From contig NC_052354.1 of NCBI RefSeq assembly GCF_009727055.1, positions 55,619,373 through 55,683,372 of the forward strand: 64,000 bases of DNA. Reading direction: 5' to 3'. The translations under genes were made by a program, and so were the position numbers. The DNA is from Benincasa hispida. Its lineage: Eukaryota > Streptophyta > Magnoliopsida > Cucurbitales > Cucurbitaceae. Positions 57,982-64,000 of this stretch are shown here, in pieces. Numbering within the stretch: the first letter of the stretch is position 1; each line of letters opens with the position of its first letter. The notes beneath the pieces were generated by a model that saw only the letters and a program-made list of their open reading frames with translations, made no database searches and was not told the DNA's origin.

Positions 57982-60252
57982 TGAAGGATCTCTTACCGAA
58001 GAGTTCCATGAGCAATTTCGGATTGCTCCGATCTCACAGTGACTGAAATACAACATATACATTCAACAAACAGTTATGCAAACAAACACTAATTATCAGT
58101 ATGCTATGAACACAAAATAACAAGGGAAAGAGTGCCAAACCAGTTGAAGATGTTCTCAAACTTCGGCACTCCAAGCAGTGGAAAAACCTCCACACGATCT
58201 ACCAATGCCAGTGGAAGCGCGCTGCAGCAGCACGACAACGCGTACACGAACGCCGTGGGACGATACAACCAGTAAAGAGCCCGAGTATTCTGGAGTGAAA
58301 ACGAAAGTGTGGTCTTTGGTGAATTTGGTAGTGGCGGAGGAAACATAAATCATGTAGGCAAATAAGCAAGTGGGAAGAAGAAAAACGCTATCTCATACTA
58401 GACTACTTATCTGTTTAGGAGAAGCTACACGATCGTGCAGGTTTTTACCGAACGATCGTTTAGGAACAGGTATACGACGTTTTAGCAAAATCGGCACAAT
58501 ATACGATCGTTTTATGTTTTCGACTTTTTCTGAAATATATTAGATGATATTATGGATCTCCACCCCTGGGATCGATAAACCTTAGCAAAAAAGGATTAAG
58601 TTATTTCGGTAAAATAGAATTTCGATTCTTTTTTTTTAATAAAATTTAGCAATGATACGCGGGTAAGTAAAAATACTAATTGAAAGAATATATTCACCAA
58701 TTTATTACATTACAATATCCTAGCCCAAAATTCAATTAAATTAGAATTAGACGATCGTGTAGGAATTAGTGTGCGATCGTTTGGGTGCGAGGTAGACGAT
58801 CATCTAGACGAAGAGAGACTATTATATAGGCTCTCAATTTTCTTAAGCAATCGTTTAGGAAACACCAGCGCGCTCTCTTTTTTCTCTTCGAGCGATCATA
58901 TCAAAATGAAAATATTTTCATTTTAATTCCATCGGTTTACAATAACTGACACTGCCCTACTAATCCACATCCGAACATAAATTTTGGATTAATTATCACA
59001 TAATTAACCAACTAATTTAATTAATTTATAATCATATTATTTTTTAACCTATAGTTTGATATCATATATCTACTATAGTATTTTCTCCTCTATTGATATA
59101 AAATATTTATATCTAATTTCTCCAAAATAATGTATCTCATACATTTAGCCAATTATATCATATATAATTAACCAGTCCAATTATATCATATATAATCGAA
59201 CTTTCTCTTGTCAATTTAAACATTTCAAAATTAACCCAAACACTAGTTCTCAACTTTATCCAAGCTACCCAGGGGACCTAATGAACCTATGGTCGAAGCT
59301 CCAACGGTCGTGAATAGCTAACTAAACTCTTTAGCCACGAGATCCACCATTCGTTAACTGTCAGACATCCCACTAAAGATCAACAGCTAAACTTTTCTTA
59401 CCACAAATATATTTCTATGTCCATCAGATATAACCAATCATAAGTACGATGACCTTCCTTCACAGATGCTCGTAAGTATAGTTGGATCATATTACATTTT
59501 GTGTCCATCAGTCCAACTATGTGTGACCTCTCGGGCCAAGAGAAGATGTGTGCGCCACATCGTTCAAGTCCCGGAATCAGTCCTTAAGGGAGCTATCTAT
59601 CTACTTACCCCTACCTCGGGGAAAGATTGAATTCCATCATGTGTAGCTGAGTTCCAGCTCCCAAATCAGACGAATTTCCAAAATGGTAGGTCAAATCGAC
59701 GACCTGGCCACTCACACCCATACAAATTAAAGGACGCCCTTAATGGCAGGAGTTCCCAACTCACTTGTTACCTATGGTCATCCTAGTGAAGTGAAGTCTC
59801 TGTCATGAACGGTGTATATAAGACGACGTTAAGTCACTCGGGTGACAGGTCTTATACAAACTCTTTGTATAGGATGCCTCCGCTCGCATGTCCCCAACAC
59901 GAATGATCAGGATCAGACCATCTGTGACAAGTCACAACACTTGTGACCATTCCACAAAGCTGGTCGCGTCCCTAGCATTACCAAGATAAGGTTTCCCTCC
60001 TATATCTATATACTACAGACCATTTTGGTTATCACTCAAGACATGATCCACTTATATGTCACCACATACATGCTTGAGTCACATACAGATAACCAGAGAT
60101 TTTATGTTTTATTGGTTTGTGGTAAAGCAAATAAAACAAGTAACTGAGCAAAATACAAGATGTAAGTAAATATCATATATTAACAACACAAGCGTTCGTA
60201 CAAACTGTTTACAAACTACAGGACACAAGACTTTAGGGCATCAACCCCAACA
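57982..60252 (-). mobile_element. Solo LTR, TGTTGG family, copy 2
   Basis: 2271 bp on the minus strand, starting TGTTGGGGTTGATGCCC at 60252 and ending AGATCCTTCA at 57982. The flanks ATAAA (57977-57981) and ATAAG (60253-60257) match at 4 of 5 positions. It has the same ordered phrases as copy 1 and two CGATCG clusters (about 58428-58510 and 58749-58860). The open frames at 58104-58353 are LTR sequence. Confidence 0.82.
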
Positions 60253-61019
60253 ATAAGTTTATTGTTTTTTTAACAATGTTTTATTTTTACAAAACTCCAC
60301 TTGTGGTTTTAAACATTGATTGAAAACAAACAATGGAACAAAAAAACCTGGACGTAGGAATAATGTTTTACAAGTTTAATTTTTTTCAAAAAAATAAGGT
60401 AAAATTTAGGCTGATGACCCAATATTTAGGCTCAAAATGCTAAATGACCTCTTTTTTTTTTTAAAAAAAAAAAAAAAGGTCAAATGACCTTCTGCTGACG
60501 TAATCGCCATACCATATTACAAAATTGCCTTCCCTTTTTATTTTCCATAATGAAATTGTTCTATTCAAATGTGACGGTACTCTTGTGTGGAAGTGTTGCT
60601 CGATATTCTTGTGTCAAAGTGTCGCACAGTCTCACTTTGCAAAAGCTTCCATCTGCTGTCGGCATTCGAAGCTATTGCGTGAGTGAATTTAATCTTCGTC
60701 GTGCATGTTGTGTCTGTTTAGGTTTAGGTTGGAATCGACTAGCACGTTCTATTTGTATTTTGGATTTTGATGTGATCTGCATCATTGAAGACGAAGACGA
60801 GCTATAGTTAGAGATAGATAAGATGAGAGGGAGATTTACGAGAGCATAATAGGTGAGAGCAAGACAAGCAAAAGTGATCTAAGCAAGAGTGAGACAAGCT
60901 GAAGCGAGTCTAGCGAGACTTAAACATAATGTATGATTACTGATTTTTTTTTTAAGAACGTGTTATCTAATAGATTGAACGTTCATTTCATGTAGGAGTA
61001 CTTTAAAATGTCAAAGGTT
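60253..61019 (+). other. Flank of the DUF1985-like remnant
   Basis: No recognised domain. An open stretch at 60550-60807 (MKLFYSNVTVLLCGSV...) is cysteine-rich without a family match. A degenerate GAGCAAGAC/AGTGAGACAAGC repeat lies at about 60855-60925. It may be the upstream part of the same decayed transposon gene. Confidence 0.35.
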
Positions 61020-63525
61020 TGAAAATATGAGAAGTTGATCAGTTTTCTAGGCAAGTAACGAGTTTGGCCCACATTGCGAATGCCAACAAGATTGTGAAGG
61101 AAAAGCTTACCCGAGAGCAGTTAGAGATGTTCAAGAGAACAAGTTTTAGGCGATTAAATAGACATTGACATCGTATTCAACAGCCCACTTGTCCACCATA
61201 TGCAATTGAGGGAAGTGAAGATAAAGAGAGCTTACTCGATCAACTTCTTCATTAGAGGAAAGATTGTCATATTTTTTAAAGATATATATTTTTTTTATTA
61301 TTGCTTTGTGGCGGTCCTCTACACGAGTTCTTCGGAGTGAGGAGTCCTCACAAGAACTTGCAACTAAGTACTTTGGTAATCAGTCAACTTCAGACTCATT
61401 CAACCTTAATTTACTAGAAGAAGAATTGTTGGAAATGGTGTCCTAAATCTCCTTGTAATCTCGTAGTTTGTAAACTCTATATAAACATATTGTTATTAAT
61501 AAAATAATTTTTATTTTATAAGCATTTACTCATTCCAATAAACTAAGATTCGAGGTTATTTTATGTAAATTTAAACAAGTATGTAAAGACATACATGTGG
61601 ATCTTGTTTAAATAATAACCTAAATGGTCTGTAATAGATGGATAAGGTTGGGTACCTTATCCTGGTAATACTACGGACACGACATGCTTTGTAGGTGTTA
61701 CGAGTGTTGTAAAGTGCTACAAATGATCTGATCCTGATCATTTATGTGAAGACATACGAGCGGGGAGTATCCTATACAAAGAGTTTGTATAAGACCGAAC
61801 CACGAAATGATCAGTCACTTTATATAATATGTTGATAATAGAGACTTACATTTCATTAGGATGACCATAGGTGACATGACCTGAATCCTGAGTTAGTTGG
61901 GAACTCTTACTCATGAAGGCGGTCATTTGATTTGTATGGGTGAGAATGACCAGATTGCCAACTTAACAAGCCTACCATTTTGGGGATTCGTCTGATTAGG
62001 GAGTTGGGAACTCAGCTTTACAAGACGTAATTCACTCCTTCTCCGATGCAGGGGTAAGTAGATAAATTGCTTCCTTAAGGACTGATTCCGGTTCTTGAAC
62101 ATAATGGTCACACCCTCTCTTGGGAAGAGAGGACTCAGTCATAGTGAGCTATGACTTATTGTTCATTAGAGGAATCAGTGGTACTTAAGGAGTTAGATGT
62201 AGTTACAGGGAAAAAACGGTAATTTGGCCCAGTTGTACTTACGAGCAATTTGTGAAGGGTCATCGCGTTATTGATTGATTATATCCAATGAACACAGAAA
62301 TATATTTGTAGTGCGAAGAGTGTAACTGTCGATCTTTAGTGGAGTGCCCGACAGTTAACGGATGGTGGATATCGTGATTAAAGAGTTTAGTCAATTATTC
62401 ACGTACCGTTTGAGCTTCAAGCTACATGTCCCTAAGGTCCCCTTGGTAGTTCAATGGATTCAAGTAGAGAATCAGATTTTGGGTTAGTTTGAAATGTTCA
62501 AATTACCAAGAGGGAATTTGATTATATATGATATAATTAAATTAATTAAATTATATATGATATAATTGATATAATGTATTTGATGCAATATTAGATTGGA
62601 TGAATGAATATAAATATGATTTATATTAAATGCTATAAAATAGGAAAAGAATTATGGTTTATATGTTGCAGATGATGGAATATTAAAATTATAGGTTATA
62701 AATATAATATGATAAGTTAGTTATTGTATTTATTTATAATTTCTTAATTATATGATAATTAATATTTCTTTTTCTAAATAACCGATCTTAGTGGGTGGTT
62801 ATAAACAGTTTTATGGTAACTGTGAAATAAAAGAAAAAAATAGTCTTTTTTTTTCAATTCATTCAATCGAAAACAACGAATCTAAAAAATAATCAGATTA
62901 CTAATCGAGAGACCGAATGATCGTATCGAGTTTATTATACGATAATACTCATTTCTACATGATCGAGCATCAAGTTTACTATACAATAGTACTCGTTTAC
63001 TAAACTATCGAGCGTCGAATCTATACGATAGACTTCATCTATGACACGATTGTGTGGTCATAAACTCGATTGTCTACTCTAACATTTCCCTCTATCCAAA
63101 ATCATACAACTCTTGGATTCTCACACCGAGAATACAAGGTAATCTTGTGGTTGTGTTCAATTAATCGAGGATTGAGATTTACTCGTTGGTGATCGAGGAA
63201 GTTTCGGTTGCTCATTGCATTCGTGTTGTTGGACACGTTGGTGATTGATTGAGGGAAATACGTGAAGAAAGAGTTCTTCAAAGGTATTGTCACTCGATCC
63301 CTTGTATTTACTTAAGAAGCATGTTATAGTTTATCCTTAATGCATAATCTGTTTTAGTTTGATTGTAAATGTTTGAGTTCTTTCACAATGAAGTTTGCAA
63401 CGATTTGCTTCCGCTCAAAGGTCCTCTAGTTTTAAAGTTCATCTTCAAGAATATAAGAAGTTAAAGTTCGAAAATGATGATGATCCTATTAAGATCATCT
63501 TAGTATATTACACGGAGATTGCAAT
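61020..63525 (+). pseudogene. DUF1985-like coding remnant, split by a solo LTR
   Basis: Readable segments include VKEKLTREQLEMFKRTSF (about 61085-61150), then after a frame change DIVFNSPLVHHMQLREVK (about 61165-61220), then SSQELATKYFGNQS and FNLNLLEEELL before the insertion at 61427. Beyond the LTR, 63453-63525 continues KLKFENDDDPIKIILVYY and TEIA. This order resembles DUF1985 domains, which in plants often accompany Ulp1-type protease genes carried by Mutator-like elements. The assignment rests on remembered motifs. Multiple frameshifts show it is dead. Confidence 0.5.
61427..63447 (+). mobile_element. Solo LTR, TGTTGG family, copy 3, with perfect 5-bp duplication
   Basis: 2021 bp from TGTTGGAAATGG to AGTTCATCTTCA. 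AGAAT is present on both sides (61422-61426 and 63448-63452), proving the boundaries and showing a single LTR without internal sequence. The coding remnant resumes after it. It has a decayed CGATCG-type cluster at about 62917-63075. Confidence 0.88.
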
Positions 63526-64000
63526 TGTTGGGATTGATGCCCTAAATCTCGTACAGTTCTATAGTTTGTAAACCTTATATGAAAAAACTTTTATGTGATT
63601 AATAATATTTGATATTTTATTCACTTGTTATATGAAATATGTGATATTTTAGGTGCATTAACCACAAACCAATAAACTAACATCCAAGGTTATCGTTGAA
63701 CTTAAACATGTATGTAGAGATATACAGGTGGATCATGTTTAAGTGATAACCTAAATGGTTTGTAGTATATGAATAAGATTGGGTACCTTATCCTGGTAAC
63801 ACTACGAGTATGACCCGCTTTGTAGATGTTACAAATGTTGTAATGTGCTACAAATGATCTGATCCTGATAATTCATGTATGTGACATACGAACGGGGATA
63901 TTCTATACAAAAGAGTTTGTATAAGACCGAACCACAAAATTCTTAGTCTCATTATATAACACCGTTCATAATAGAGACTTTCATTTCACTAGGATGACCA
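63526..64000 (+). mobile_element. LTR, TGTTGG family, copy 4 (runs off the window)
   Basis: Starts TGTTGGGATTGATGCCC after GCAAT and is collinear with the first 475 bp of copy 3 at roughly three-quarters identity by eye. That similarity is too low for it to be the partner LTR of one insertion event. Whether it is solo or part of a full element cannot be seen. Confidence 0.8.

Noticed and set aside
58104..58353. Overlapping minus-strand open frames with hydrophobic residues
   Set aside because: They lie wholly inside the LTR at 57982-60252 and differ between copies, so they are not a gene.
60550..60807. 85-residue cysteine-rich open frame
   Set aside because: No family features and it lies next to a decayed transposon gene; kept only as a note in the flank entry.
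61427..64000. One full LTR element with LTRs at 61427 and 63526
   Set aside because: Copy 3 has its own perfect 5-bp duplication, host coding sequence lies between, and the copies are too divergent.

Overview
The window is plant nuclear DNA: very AT-rich, full of retrotransposons and small non-autonomous DNA transposons, and almost gene-free. Several dispersed repeats resemble ones I associate with cucurbits (the short inverted-repeat elements with GATAGAC motifs, and the 2.1 kb TGTTGG LTR family), so a Cucurbitaceae genome is my best guess. That is recollection, not a search result. The only intact-looking gene is a single-exon OVATE family protein (51351-52031, + strand). A polyol/monosaccharide transporter pseudogene (30365-30892) and a DUF1985-like coding remnant (61020-61426 and 63453-63525) are the other cellular or transposon-captured coding traces. 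I saw no RNA gene, although I could not run a tRNA scan.

Layout. 1-7892: intergenic DNA with foldback/MITE elements. 7893-12784: a full-length Ty1/copia element on the minus strand with short LTRs, an initiator-Met primer-binding site and a target duplication, but with many coding lesions. 15251-28770: a second copia element on the plus strand, split by a nested stack. Its reverse transcriptase region is interrupted at 17778 by an unclassified repeat (8-bp duplication TAGGATCA). That repeat is interrupted by a Tat/Athila-like Ty3/gypsy element (18516-26266, duplication GTGAC), which in turn holds a solo LTR (21537-23733).

29895-30356 is a hAT-like element abutting the transporter pseudogene. 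31441-36503 is a repeat-rich stretch with several tandem arrays, including a 74-bp unit in an inverted-repeat-bounded element. 37331-41540 is an internally deleted Ty3/gypsy chromovirus-like element (minus strand) with LTRs of nearly 3 kb, a leader with triplicated primer-site-like sequence and no coding region. 41541-50900 is intergenic DNA with MITEs. 50930-52031 is the OVATE gene with a CT-rich repeated upstream region.

56628-57649 is a hAT-like element with a perfect 8-bp target duplication inside a tandem repeat. 57982-64000 holds three more copies of the 2.1 kb LTR family; two of them sit 78 bp apart, inserted independently into the same DUF1985-like remnant. The window is best read as a record of successive insertions. 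No genes form a pathway here, and I found no convincing new biochemical system. The most informative features are the nested insertions, the LTR family with clustered near-palindromic CGATCG motifs, and the tandem arrays.
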